Assembly (NCBI RefSeq): GCF_000092065.1
Contig: NC_009359.1
Span: 1 to 64,000, forward strand
Direction of reading: 5' to 3'
DNA: 64,000 nucleotides
Origin: Ostreococcus lucimarinus CCE9901
Taxonomy: Eukaryota; Chlorophyta; Mamiellophyceae; Mamiellales; Bathycoccaceae
Part shown: one piece after another, positions 18,473 through 27,378 of the stretch
Layout: every line of letters begins with the position of its first letter
Numbering within the stretch: position 1 is the first letter of the stretch
The notes under the pieces: model-generated
Told to the model about the DNA's origin: nothing
The model's input: the letters and a program-made list of their open reading frames with translations, nothing else
Database searches by the model: none
Program-made: the position numbers and the translations under genes

Positions 18473-19849
18473 TCACCCTACGAATGCCTGCGGCTTGTTC
18501 GCCATCATCGCCTTAATGTCCATAAAGTGCGAATCCTGAACTCTCGATAGATTGCCAGCCGCCGCCCCTTGCGCGGCGACGTGTTTCTTCAGGGCTTGCC
18601 CGAGAACCAACGCCAACTCGGTGTGGAACCAAAGCAACTCGTGTTCCATGTTCGCGCAGCAACGCTCGTATCTCTCGTGCGTCTGCGTTCGTTCGATTCG
18701 CAAGTCACTCACCGCGAGTTCTATCTTTTGTTTTTCTTCTCTCTTCGGCCCAGGCTCTGGGACACCCATGGTGGATAGCTTACTCTCGATTCGTTCGATG
18801 CTAGACGACACCTTGTTGTAGTGATCGACGACACGCTTTCTCGCGTCGAATGCCGCCACTACGGCGGTGCACAACGCGTGAACTTCGTTGAGGGAATCTA
18901 AGAACTCCGACGACATCAATTCCGACGCCTGTCTCTGCGGAGGAATGAGCGCAGTGAATAAATCGCTGAGTCTTTGCCACCACACGCCCTTGGCCCCCGA
19001 CTGGGCGAAAACGGAACGAGCCTTCTCCTCTTGTCCCGCCAAAAGCTCCAAGCACGCGTTGAACTCCTCGTACGCGCTCACCGTGTGTGCGCCATGCTTT
19101 TGCAACGCGCTCGTCGCCGCTATGAGCTTTTCCAAACGCAGTTTCAGTTTGGTCACGTATTCGACGACGTCGACGTGTTGTTGCTTTTCGCGCATGACGT
19201 CGACGGACATCGACGAAGTCAGGGACTTCATGTCCGACGTGTTCAGCGTTGACAACCACGAAGTCACCGATGAGACGCCTTCGCTCAAGACGCCGCGTTC
19301 GTACCACGGCACGCGCTGCGTCCAAGACTTTGAGTCTTGCGTTAAGAACGCGTGCAAGTCGGCGGATTTTCTCACCAGCGGGTGCGCCGCGCACCTCGCC
19401 ATGAACGCGGCTAATCCTTTTCGTCTTCGCTCGATCCCGCGCGACGACGGGTCGTCCATGTGTAAGATCGTCTTCGACGGCAACAGCGGGATGATGACTC
19501 CGTCGCAATTCGCCCCGAGTTGTTTGCTCAACCACTCGAAATCTGAAAATCGCCGCGTCGAACACCCGCTCGAATCTTTCCCACCGTACGTCGCGCTGTC
19601 CGTCCAGTACGTCACCTTGTACTCGATGTGCTTGCTCAGGCCGTCGCCCACGCGGTGCGGATCTCCGATCTCGATCACAAGTCCCGCGTCGTCGTCGTCG
19701 TCGTCCGCGTCCGCGCTCGCGCGCGTCGCGTATCCCGTCGGCACGCGAATCGCGCCCACGTCGCTCGGCGTCGTCGGTCGAGGGCCGGGCGTCAGGAACG
19801 CCGCGCGCTCGTCCGACGCCGCGGTCGTCGTCGTCGTCGGCGTCGTCAT
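18473..19849 (-). CDS. PX-BAR sorting nexin (SNX1/SNX2-like)
   Basis: 458 aa from the ATG at 19849. A Thr-rich disordered start (MTTPTTTTT) precedes a PX domain at about residues 45-165, which has the YKVTYWT strand, RRFSDFEWL and an IIPLLPSK loop. A long helical BAR region (about 235-450) follows, with clusters of heptad-like Leu and charged residues. PX domains bind PI3P and SNX-BAR proteins form the membrane-tubulating part of retromer on endosomes. The PX loop LLPSKT replaces the usual PPLP-K pattern only mildly. Divergent from the U-box gene, convergent with GCH1. Confidence 0.88.
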   Translation of the reverse strand: MTTPTTTTTAASDERAAFLTPGPRPTTPSDVGAIRVPTGYATRASADADDDDDDAGLVIEIGDPHRVGDGLSKHIEYKVTYWTDSATYGGKDSSGCSTRRFSDFEWLSKQLGANCDGVIIPLLPSKTILHMDDPSSRGIERRRKGLAAFMARCAAHPLVRKSADLHAFLTQDSKSWTQRVPWYERGVLSEGVSSVTSWLSTLNTSDMKSLTSSMSVDVMREKQQHVDVVEYVTKLKLRLEKLIAATSALQKHGAHTVSAYEEFNACLELLAGQEEKARSVFAQSGAKGVWWQRLSDLFTALIPPQRQASELMSSEFLDSLNEVHALCTAVVAAFDARKRVVDHYNKVSSSIERIESKLSTMGVPEPGPKREEKQKIELAVSDLRIERTQTHERYERCCANMEHELLWFHTELALVLGQALKKHVAAQGAAAGNLSRVQDSHFMDIKAMMANKPQAFVG

Positions 19850-20090
19850 CGTCGTCGTCGTCGTCGGACGCACCGAGATGACGCGTCGCGCGGTGACGCG
19901 GCGACGCCATCGTTCGCCCCGCGTCGCCGTTCGCGCGTCCGAGGTCGAGCCGACGGGCCGACGGGCCGACGCGCACACCGAGGCGCGTCGATCCGTTCGC
20001 GACGCGCCGCGCGTCGATCGGAAAGCGCGGCGCGTCGAACCTTTCGTCGTCGCGGGGCGTGGCGTCCGTCGTCCGACGCGCGCGCGCGCC

Positions 20091-20858
20091 ATGGCGAACG
20101 CCGGGATCGGGTTGTCGCAGTTTGCGTTCGTCGGGACGTTCATCGCGGCGGTGAAGAAAACGATCGCGGGACCGCGAGAGGAACCGCCCGAACACCTGAA
20201 GTGCGTCATCACGCAGGAGCTGTTTCGAGATCCCGTGGTGCTGGTGCAAACGGGGTACACGTACGACCGAATCGCCATCCAACGCTGGCTCGCGGCCAAG
20301 TTTCCGCCGACGGATCCGACGAGTAACGTCGAGTTGTGGTGCACGGATCTCGTCCCGAATTGGTCGCTACGTCAGAGCGTCGATGAGTGGGGGGTCGCGA
20401 ATGGATACGGCGCCATGGATCCACCCGAAGAGGCGGTGCGAGTGACGAAGGATGGCAGACCGATGGGGCGACGCTCGGCCAACGCCACGAGCGCGACGGC
20501 GCTGACGCACCAATATTTGCAAGCGCTTCATCGCACACATCCGCGGCACGCGGCGGTTTTAGTATTTTTGATGACGTTTACCCTGGGCACGATCACGGTG
20601 ACCACGCTCACGGTGGTTCACAGCGCGTACGCAGCCGTCGGCGCGGCGCTTCGTCACGAAGCCGTCGCTCGGATGCTCGACGGCCCGGCTCAAAGTTTCG
20701 TTTGGTGGTTTTGCGTCGGCGGGTTTCTTTTCTTGGCGCACTGCGGCGCGCAGGATGTGCCTCCCGTCGCGCGCGGTCGCGAACGGGTCGATCGACGAGG
20801 TCGCGCGCAAGACGTCGTGGGACGCGGTTTCTTTCGCCGTCTCGGCGTCGCGCGCTGA
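20091..20858 (+). CDS. Membrane-anchored U-box protein
   Basis: 255 aa from the ATG at 20091. A U-box lies at about residues 35-85 (CVITQELFRDPVVL, TGYTYDRIAIQRWL), the RING-like fold without zinc used by E3 ubiquitin ligases. Two hydrophobic segments follow, AAVLVFLMTFTLGTITV near 160 and FVWWFCVGGFLFLAH near 205. This suggests a tail-proximal membrane hairpin with the U-box in the cytosol. The last ~40 residues are Arg/Gly-rich and look unlike a conserved end. Another frame over 20755-20940 reads more naturally, so a frameshift near 20750 is possible. Confidence 0.72.
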   Translation: MANAGIGLSQFAFVGTFIAAVKKTIAGPREEPPEHLKCVITQELFRDPVVLVQTGYTYDRIAIQRWLAAKFPPTDPTSNVELWCTDLVPNWSLRQSVDEWGVANGYGAMDPPEEAVRVTKDGRPMGRRSANATSATALTHQYLQALHRTHPRHAAVLVFLMTFTLGTITVTTLTVVHSAYAAVGAALRHEAVARMLDGPAQSFVWWFCVGGFLFLAHCGAQDVPPVARGRERVDRRGRAQDVVGRGFFRRLGVAR

Positions 20859-21309
20859 CGCGGCGTCGCCCGACGTCGTCTTCGGCGTAAGCGTCCGCGC
20901 TGTGCGTCGTCGTCGCGTTCGTTGTACCGCTAGTAGGTAGTTTCTATGTAATTCTCTCGTGTAAATCACACCTCGTGTGTTTAGCATTTCGTCCGTTCGT
21001 TTGGGCGTTCCCTCTCGATCCCGTCGCCCCGGCGCGATCTCGGGTTCTGGCGCCGGCGCGATCTCGGCGCCCGCCGTCGGGGTCGCCCGCCCGACGAGGC
21101 CACGTCGCGTCACACGCGTGCCCGAGGCCGGCGGCGACGCTCGCGAGCGCGCGCGAACGCGCACGAACGCTGCGTAAGAAATCGTCTCGAGCGTTGCGTC
21201 GCGCGCACCGAGCGTCGCGCGCGGGCACGCGCGCGCGCACCGCGAACGCCGCGAACGTGGACCCGCGCGCCCATCGGGTGGCGTTCGAGCGCGCGGGAAC
21301 TGTGATATC
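20859..21309. other. Intergenic region, no supported gene
   Basis: 451 bp between the U-box gene and the TRF4-like gene, both on the plus strand. ORFs on both strands here are Arg/Ala-rich and show no recognisable motif. The region should hold the U-box 3' end, including a possible alternative C-terminus to 20940, and the promoter of the next gene. Confidence 0.6.
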
Positions 21310-23655
21310 ATGTCGCACGCGCGCGCGAGCGACGGCGCGAACGGGACGTCGACGCTCGCGAAGGATGCAGATGAAATCCACGCATCGAACGGTACCGACG
21401 CACGCGCGACGTCAAGCGCGATCGAGCGTACGACGGGCGATGGGCGCGAGGTTGGACACGAGAGCTGGGAGGTTGTGAGCGGGAAGAAATCTTCAAAAAC
21501 GTCTGGTAAAACGAGCGCGGAAAGCGCGGGAACGAGCGAGGATGGGAAGAAACGAAGAAATAGTGGAAGCGGCTCTCGCGCTGGGGGGGCGCAGAGGGCG
21601 GATAAGGTGAACGCGGGTAAAGGAAGTCCACCAGACGTTCAAGCGGCGAGCGGCGAGGCCTCGAGCGGCGGCGCCGAACCGTCGGGATGGGCCGCCATCG
21701 TCACCGGAAGACTTAGCCCGAGCGAAGTGCCGGCGTCGTCGGTGGTGTCAAGTGAGACCACGGGCACACCAGCCGTTGAGCGCCTCAACTTGTCGCGAGA
21801 GAAGGATGAGGCGATGCGCGAAGTCGCGGCGCAAGACGACTCTACAGATGGTTCGCCGCGAACCGCGCGCGAGACGCACATCATAGACGGAGCTCGCGAA
21901 AACGCACAAGCTGTCGGTGCTGGTGCGAAGGCATTACGTGGCTGGGCTTCTATTTTAGGTGGCAGTAGCGGATTCCCCGAGGAAAATCCTCGAAGCAAGT
22001 CGCCGAACGCGACCCAAGAGACGGCGGTAGCGGCAACGGAGGTGGCGCATGAGCCGACTAAGGCCACGGCGGCGCCTAGCGCTCCGGCGTGGGGTGGATG
22101 GGGAGCTCAAGCACCGCCAAAGGTTGACTTGAAGGCGACGATGGAAGAGGACGCTGCGGCGGCTGCGGCCGCTCCTCCTCCTCCTCCGCCTTCGAAGAAG
22201 GAGTCGAAAAAGACGGAGGACAAGCCAGGCAAACAAAATGGGCGCAAGAAGGATTCTAAGAAGGACAAGTCTTCTAGCAAGCAACGTCAGCAAGATACGT
22301 ATCGCAAGGATAACAATAAACCGGTCCGAAGCTCGGTGCCGGTGACCAAGGTTTCAGAACCATCCGTCGACGCGTCTGCTGACCGTCCCAGAGCCCCTAT
22401 GACGTCTGAAGTTGAAGATTTGCTCGTCGCAAAACTGGGAAGTGAGCTGCTTGACTGCGCGCACATGCAATTTTTCACTCCCACGGCGCATTTGCTGAAG
22501 AAGGAGAGACGTGCGGTGGACATCGTCATTCGAGCCATGAGCGCCATCGTTCAGACGCTGTTTCCGGCGACCGGTCTCGATGTTTTTGGTTCGTACCCTA
22601 CGCGCGCATGGGTGCCAGGGTCGAGTAATTTGGACTTGTCGCTGGATCTCCCTCCCGAGGCGATGATCGCTTCCCATCCGGAGCGGCGAATGGAGGCTTT
22701 AAATACGCTCGCCATGGCTTTGCGTACGAATCCTTGGGTGCTCGACGTCACCGTCGTCCCGAGCTCGCACAGACCTTTGCTGCGCATGACGACGCATACT
22801 GCGTTCTTTCAGGCAATGCCGCAGCAACTGCCGAGTAAAACATCGGCGTCGATTGCGGCAGCTATCGCCGCCGTCACACCGCCGCCGGTAACCTCTGGGG
22901 ACGGAACGCCGCCTCTGCCACCTGGCCCGCGTCCCGGCGCGCCGCCATTCGGTATTCCAGGCTTGGGTCAAAACGGTCTAGGCTTGCCGCTCGAAGTACA
23001 CATTTCTCTGAAAGATGCGAATCACAAGGGGCTGTCGTCGATGCAATTTGTGCAGGCTGCAGAAGAGCAACACGGCGCTTTGGCTCCGTTGGTGTGCGTG
23101 CAAAAGGCAGTTTTAGCGAGTAAAGGTTTGCGAGGCGTCTACCGCGGTGGTCTGGGAAGCTACGCGCTCACTTTGATGGCCCTCACCGCGATTCAACTTC
23201 GCAATAGCCAAGAGAGCGAAACGGAGGATGAAACCGTCGTGAGAGTGAGCACGTCCAAGGACGAGGCAAAAAAGTCGGACGAAGACGAGGCCAATTCGCG
23301 AGACGCCCTCATTCTCGGCCGAGCCATGTTGAACTTCCTCAAACTGTACGGATTCGAAACGGATCTTTCCAAGGACATTATTTCAGTGCACAGCGGTGGT
23401 GACGGCGTATGGGGCGTTCTTTCAGAAGCCGCTCAATTTCCGGCGCCGCTCGGTTCTGGTTTACGCGTCAAGGATCCATTAGATGGATCAAATAATGCTG
23501 GAGCGGGATGTTTCGGCATTGCGGGTGTGCAAGCAGTATTCAGAGAGCAGTTGGAAACGCTCCGAAAGGCTGCGGAGAATGGCTTTGAGAGTAATGTCCC
23601 ACTCTTGATGCAGCTCTTCACGCTAGGTGGATCGCAAAAAGTCTTTGTCGTTTGA
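21310..23655 (+). CDS. TRF4/PAPD5-like nucleotidyltransferase with degenerate active site
   Basis: 781 aa. The first ~370 residues are Ser/Lys/Ala-rich and disordered. They contain two copies of a short GWA(S/A)I(L/V) motif, near residues 132 and 210. A poly(A)-polymerase-type nucleotidyltransferase core follows (about 375-600): GLDVFGSYPTRAWVPGSSN near 427. The PAP-associated domain has GGLGSYALTLMALTAIQLR, then LGRAMLNFLKLYGFETD. In active non-canonical poly(A) polymerases the metal Asp residues sit in SDxD and in a later VDI. Here these are N440, D442 and H564, so two of three ligands are missing. A Pro-rich insert separates the motifs. Possibly a catalytically dead partner or scaffold in RNA surveillance. 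Confidence 0.75.
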   Translation: MSHARASDGANGTSTLAKDADEIHASNGTDARATSSAIERTTGDGREVGHESWEVVSGKKSSKTSGKTSAESAGTSEDGKKRRNSGSGSRAGGAQRADKVNAGKGSPPDVQAASGEASSGGAEPSGWAAIVTGRLSPSEVPASSVVSSETTGTPAVERLNLSREKDEAMREVAAQDDSTDGSPRTARETHIIDGARENAQAVGAGAKALRGWASILGGSSGFPEENPRSKSPNATQETAVAATEVAHEPTKATAAPSAPAWGGWGAQAPPKVDLKATMEEDAAAAAAAPPPPPPSKKESKKTEDKPGKQNGRKKDSKKDKSSSKQRQQDTYRKDNNKPVRSSVPVTKVSEPSVDASADRPRAPMTSEVEDLLVAKLGSELLDCAHMQFFTPTAHLLKKERRAVDIVIRAMSAIVQTLFPATGLDVFGSYPTRAWVPGSSNLDLSLDLPPEAMIASHPERRMEALNTLAMALRTNPWVLDVTVVPSSHRPLLRMTTHTAFFQAMPQQLPSKTSASIAAAIAAVTPPPVTSGDGTPPLPPGPRPGAPPFGIPGLGQNGLGLPLEVHISLKDANHKGLSSMQFVQAAEEQHGALAPLVCVQKAVLASKGLRGVYRGGLGSYALTLMALTAIQLRNSQESETEDETVVRVSTSKDEAKKSDEDEANSRDALILGRAMLNFLKLYGFETDLSKDIISVHSGGDGVWGVLSEAAQFPAPLGSGLRVKDPLDGSNNAGAGCFGIAGVQAVFREQLETLRKAAENGFESNVPLLMQLFTLGGSQKVFVV

Positions 23656-23746
23656 GTAGCACGTTGATTGAAAAACACGGCGCGCGAATAATGCAATATT
23701 ATTACATGAACAGCTAAAATCGCTCTAATCCTCTACCAGAAGTCCT

Positions 23747-25705
23747 CTAATCATCGGCGGGGGGTTTAACGCTATAAATTTGTTGAATGTAACCAGCAGC
23801 TGCTCCGAGAACGGCCCCCGAGATAATCAAAGTTAACTCGTCCTGTTCGAAGATTGGGTGTAACACGCGTTCGAACTCCTGCGGCGTCATCAACTTCATT
23901 CGTTCACGCATGAGTTCTTTGAGCCCGAGCGTCGCGTCCGTGTACTCATGCAATACGTGTATGTGCTCCGGCAGCTTTTCAACCACTTTACGACAAACTT
24001 CGTCGATCAATGAAACGTCCAAATCCGCCACCGACATCCCACGGGCAGCCGCCTCTTCCACGACAAACTTTTTCGTGTACTGTTCCAGCATAGCGTTGAA
24101 TTCGGGTCCTTTGTCACCATTCAACATATTGTTCCAAATATTCTCGCTTTTCAGCACTTTCTCTGTGAGGTAGTCGCTAAAAGTACCGCTCACCTCGTGT
24201 TGACGCTGCAAGAACAAACCCTGTATCTTAAACGGTCCGACAAAGACGGGCTCGACTGGTTCGAATATGCACTTTAGTGCCAACCAGTTCGTCAATAAGC
24301 CGACGATCATACCACCTATAGTGATTGACCACGGGTTGTCATAAAACGCCCAAACGACCATCTGAATGACGCCCAGCAAGAAACCAAAAAACAACCCGCT
24401 ATTGACTAGGAAATCGAGCTCTGCTGCGCCGCAACGCCGAAACAAATCGACGAGCACAACTCGGTCGGTGCACATCGCCGTCACGACGAGCTCTTTTAAA
24501 TCGATGACGTGATCGACTTGCTGTTGGAGCAGCGTCACGAAACCAGATAAGTAAGTGGACACGACGCCACCGACTTCGCCGAGCGTCGGCGTTGGCAGCG
24601 CCGGCACTGCGCTCTCGGCGAGTTTGAGCGACCAATCTGGAATCATTTCACTCGCGATTTTCGACGCCATATTCGGCACTTCTGTGAGAAGTAAAGAGGA
24701 CACCGCCGTTGGGTCGAGGAGCATAAAAACCGCTTGCACGTTCACGAGCTTCTCGGTGACCATGGTAACCATCGTCAAAGACATTTGCGCGGCTTTCGCC
24801 GGCACGATGCCTTGCCAGCCCAAGATACCGAGCGGTTGGAGAATGTCGAAACCGTACACCGAGCCTTCGACGTACTGGAACAGCGGAATCCCTAGAAAAT
24901 TGATCGGGTAAAAAATCATCTTCACCGCGAGCCAGTTCGTGAACCATCCAACGAAGGCGGCGACGAGCGGAATCAAGAGCATACCTTTGCGATCAGCGTT
25001 AAACTTATCAACGGCCCGCGCGATGACTTTATTCGAAAGAACTGCGCTCAACTTTCCTCGCAACGAATCCATGGAGTTGAACATGCGACGCTCGAAGGCT
25101 TTCGTACGTTTCTGAATACTAAGTAAACGCCAATTATTGCGAATTTCCATGACCACGTCGCGAATATCGAATCGTCTCGCGAGCGAGGCGAGGCTGTCGA
25201 CGGCGTCGCGCGTGAACCTATACGCTCGGCGAAAAACGACGCGTATCAACGCCACGGTCACCAATCGTCGCACGATAACGCTGACATTCGACCCCTGTGC
25301 GAGACTTCCTAGCATCACGAGCGCGGCGACGCAAGCGAATAACGTCTTCGGGTCGCGAAAGTTAACAGCTCGCCGCGACTGAATTCGTCGAACGCCCTGC
25401 TCCGCGTACGTTTTCTCATCGATGCGTTCCGATCGACGCGACTCGTATCGCTCGTACGAGTCAAAGTCATCACCGTCGTTCAGGCGCGCCGTCGTCGCGA
25501 CGCGCGCTCGCGCGTCGCTCGCGGCCCGTTTACGAAGTGCGATGCGCGTCGACGCGATTCGTGACGACGACGGCGAGAGTGACGCGCGTCGCGCGCTCGT
25601 CGACGCGCGTGCATGCGCGAGGTTGCGTCGCGCGCTCGTCGACGCGACGCGCGCGCGCGCGGTCGCGAGCGGTCGTCGCGCGACGCTCGACCGTTGCGCC
25701 TCCAT
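23747..25705 (-). CDS. DUF445 membrane protein, probably organellar
   Basis: 652 aa from the ATG at 25705. The first ~85 residues are Arg/Ala/Ser-rich like a plastid transit peptide. A hydrophobic segment lies near residue 125. Two related blocks follow: GWFTNWLAVKMIFYP, then GLLTNWLALKCIFEP about 210 residues later. This is the DUF445 signature, found twice as expected from an internal duplication. A C-terminal hydrophobic helix (LTLIISGAVLGAAAGYIQ) ends the protein. DUF445 proteins are bacterial and plastid membrane proteins of unknown function. Its start lies 136 bp from the stop of the SGNH hydrolase gene on the same strand. Confidence 0.82.
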   Translation of the reverse strand: MEAQRSSVARRPLATARARVASTSARRNLAHARASTSARRASLSPSSSRIASTRIALRKRAASDARARVATTARLNDGDDFDSYERYESRRSERIDEKTYAEQGVRRIQSRRAVNFRDPKTLFACVAALVMLGSLAQGSNVSVIVRRLVTVALIRVVFRRAYRFTRDAVDSLASLARRFDIRDVVMEIRNNWRLLSIQKRTKAFERRMFNSMDSLRGKLSAVLSNKVIARAVDKFNADRKGMLLIPLVAAFVGWFTNWLAVKMIFYPINFLGIPLFQYVEGSVYGFDILQPLGILGWQGIVPAKAAQMSLTMVTMVTEKLVNVQAVFMLLDPTAVSSLLLTEVPNMASKIASEMIPDWSLKLAESAVPALPTPTLGEVGGVVSTYLSGFVTLLQQQVDHVIDLKELVVTAMCTDRVVLVDLFRRCGAAELDFLVNSGLFFGFLLGVIQMVVWAFYDNPWSITIGGMIVGLLTNWLALKCIFEPVEPVFVGPFKIQGLFLQRQHEVSGTFSDYLTEKVLKSENIWNNMLNGDKGPEFNAMLEQYTKKFVVEEAAARGMSVADLDVSLIDEVCRKVVEKLPEHIHVLHEYTDATLGLKELMRERMKLMTPQEFERVLHPIFEQDELTLIISGAVLGAAAGYIQQIYSVKPPADD

Positions 25706-25841
25706 TGTGCGGCAAAGTCGTTGCGGCGGTTTCAGCAAAGCCTCGCGACGCCGAGACGTTTGCGAGGAAACGCGTAGATCGGTGAACCGAACGCGCGCGA
25801 GAAGCAGAACGCGAACGAATTTCGTGAAACAACAAACAAAG

Positions 25842-27152
25842 CTAAGGATCGTTCGGGGCGCCGAGCAACGGCGCCACGACGTCGCGGTGGTGAGATATCT
25901 GCGCGGCGAAACCGCGAGCGTCCAAGTCCTTCCAATCCGGGAAGTCACATTTCACGGCGTCGCTCGCGCGACTCGCGAGGGCGGGGAAGTGTTGGCGCAA
26001 GGCATCGATGACGAGCGACGCGACCTGGCGCTGGCCGGCCTCGCTAAAGTGCAAACCGTCGCAGAATTGCGTCTCGTCGACTTCGCCGTTTGAAAACTCT
26101 AGCGCGGCGTGCAAGTCGACGACGGGAATGTCGTAGAAGCGCGCGACGCGCTTCATCGCCTCGGCGTATGGCTTGACGCCGGCGTTGGTTCTGTTCGGCG
26201 CTGTATCGTTGAGCAACGACCCAAATCCCAATCCAGGCTGCGCCGCGCGCGTCGCGCAGTCTCGAAGCCACGCTTCGTCGTCTACGGGCGGCGGCGTGAT
26301 GAATAAAATTCTCGGCGACGGTTGCATTCGTCGCACGCGCTCGACGATCGTTTTCAGGTTTTGTTCGTATCGCGGTAGCGGGACATGCTGCACGTCACCC
26401 GCGGACGAGTTCTTGGCGCACGCGTCGTTGGATCCGAACAGTATCGTCACCAAAACCGGCGCCCGCTTGTACGTCGCGAACGCCCCGTCGTCGTCCACGT
26501 CTTCGTTCAACGGAAACACCTCATCGAGCAAGCACAGCGCGTGTTCGGTGTTGTACCCACTGTACCCTCGGCATCGCACGTCCGCAAATCTCCGAAATTC
26601 GTGCTGCACTCGCGCCCCGAACCCACCGTCCTCGAACGATCGTTCGGTGAGCGAGTCGCCGAACAACACGACGCTTTCCCTGCGCGCGCGTCCGAGATTC
26701 GCCCCCCCTCCCCCCGCGCGCGCTCCCGTCGCTCGCCGCGCCGCCGCGATCCGCGCGTCGTCCATCGCATCGCCCGCGCCTTTCGACTCGCTCGCCCTGC
26801 CCCTCCCTCCGTCCTCGTTCACGCTCGTCGTCTCTCTCGCGCGCTTCGCGTTCGCTCTGTCCTTTTCTCGTCGTCGCAGGCACGGCTTACACAGCTTCCT
26901 CGTCCCCGTTCGCGCGCGTCCCGTCTTCGTCTCGACGTTCGTGTACGGCTGTCCCTCTCGTTCGCACCCCGTTTTCGTCTCGCCGCGCGTCCTCGCGCTC
27001 GCGCGCGCGCGCGCGCACGCGACGCATCCTTCGCACCGGCAGAAGATGCGTCGCGTCGTCGTCGTCGCGTCGTCGCGCGCGCCCGGCGCGTCGTCGCGCG
27101 CGTCGTCGCGCGCGTCGTCGTCGCGCGTCTCGCGCGTCGTCTCGCGCGTCAT
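25842..27152 (-). CDS. SGNH/GDSL hydrolase with Cys-rich N-terminal domain
   Basis: 436 aa from the ATG at 27152; an ATG at 27287 is the alternative. Residues about 36-105 are basic with seven Cys (C38, C40, C43, C46, C63, C88, C91). The pattern, C-x-C-x2-C-x2-C then C-x2-C, suggests metal binding. The C-terminal ~275 residues form an IAH1-like SGNH hydrolase. Block I is VVLFGDSLTE (Ser167), block III ILFGSNDA and block V CDGLHFSEAG, supplying Ser, Gly/Asn and the Asp-His pair. The family hydrolyses acetyl or short-chain esters. A Cys-rich, Lys/Arg-rich front end is not usual for it. Divergent from RAD17. Confidence 0.8.
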   Translation of the reverse strand: MTRETTRETRDDDARDDARDDAPGARDDATTTTRRIFCRCEGCVACARARASARTRGETKTGCEREGQPYTNVETKTGRARTGTRKLCKPCLRRREKDRANAKRARETTSVNEDGGRGRASESKGAGDAMDDARIAAARRATGARAGGGGANLGRARRESVVLFGDSLTERSFEDGGFGARVQHEFRRFADVRCRGYSGYNTEHALCLLDEVFPLNEDVDDDGAFATYKRAPVLVTILFGSNDACAKNSSAGDVQHVPLPRYEQNLKTIVERVRRMQPSPRILFITPPPVDDEAWLRDCATRAAQPGLGFGSLLNDTAPNRTNAGVKPYAEAMKRVARFYDIPVVDLHAALEFSNGEVDETQFCDGLHFSEAGQRQVASLVIDALRQHFPALASRASDAVKCDFPDWKDLDARGFAAQISHHRDVVAPLLGAPNDP

Positions 27153-27345
27153 CGCGCGTCGCGCGTCACCGTGTGCGACGCGCTCGACGACGAAAGTGAG
27201 AAGACGAAAGATGGAGCGACGCGACGCGACACAGCGCGTCGCGCGACGAGGACGACGCGAGCGCGTCACGCGACGCGCGTCGTCCATCGCGACGCGACGG
27301 GCGTCGCGGTGACGCGCGCGACGAGACCGCGCGGCGGACCGTCGC

Positions 27346-27378
27346 GAACGAACGAACAGACGAACGAACGAACGAACG
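27346..27378. repeat. Tetranucleotide repeat (GAAC)n before RAD17 ATG
   Basis: Eight near-perfect GAAC/AACG units with one interruption, ending exactly at the RAD17 start codon. Presumably in the 5' untranslated region, where length changes would alter leader length. Confidence 0.85.

Noticed and set aside
20559-21311. Minus-strand frame opposite the U-box end and the intergenic region
   Set aside because: Arg/Ala/Thr-rich without recognisable motif and antisense to the better supported U-box gene.
26173-27312. Plus-strand frame opposite the SGNH hydrolase
   Set aside because: No conserved motif; the opposite strand has complete SGNH blocks I, III and V.
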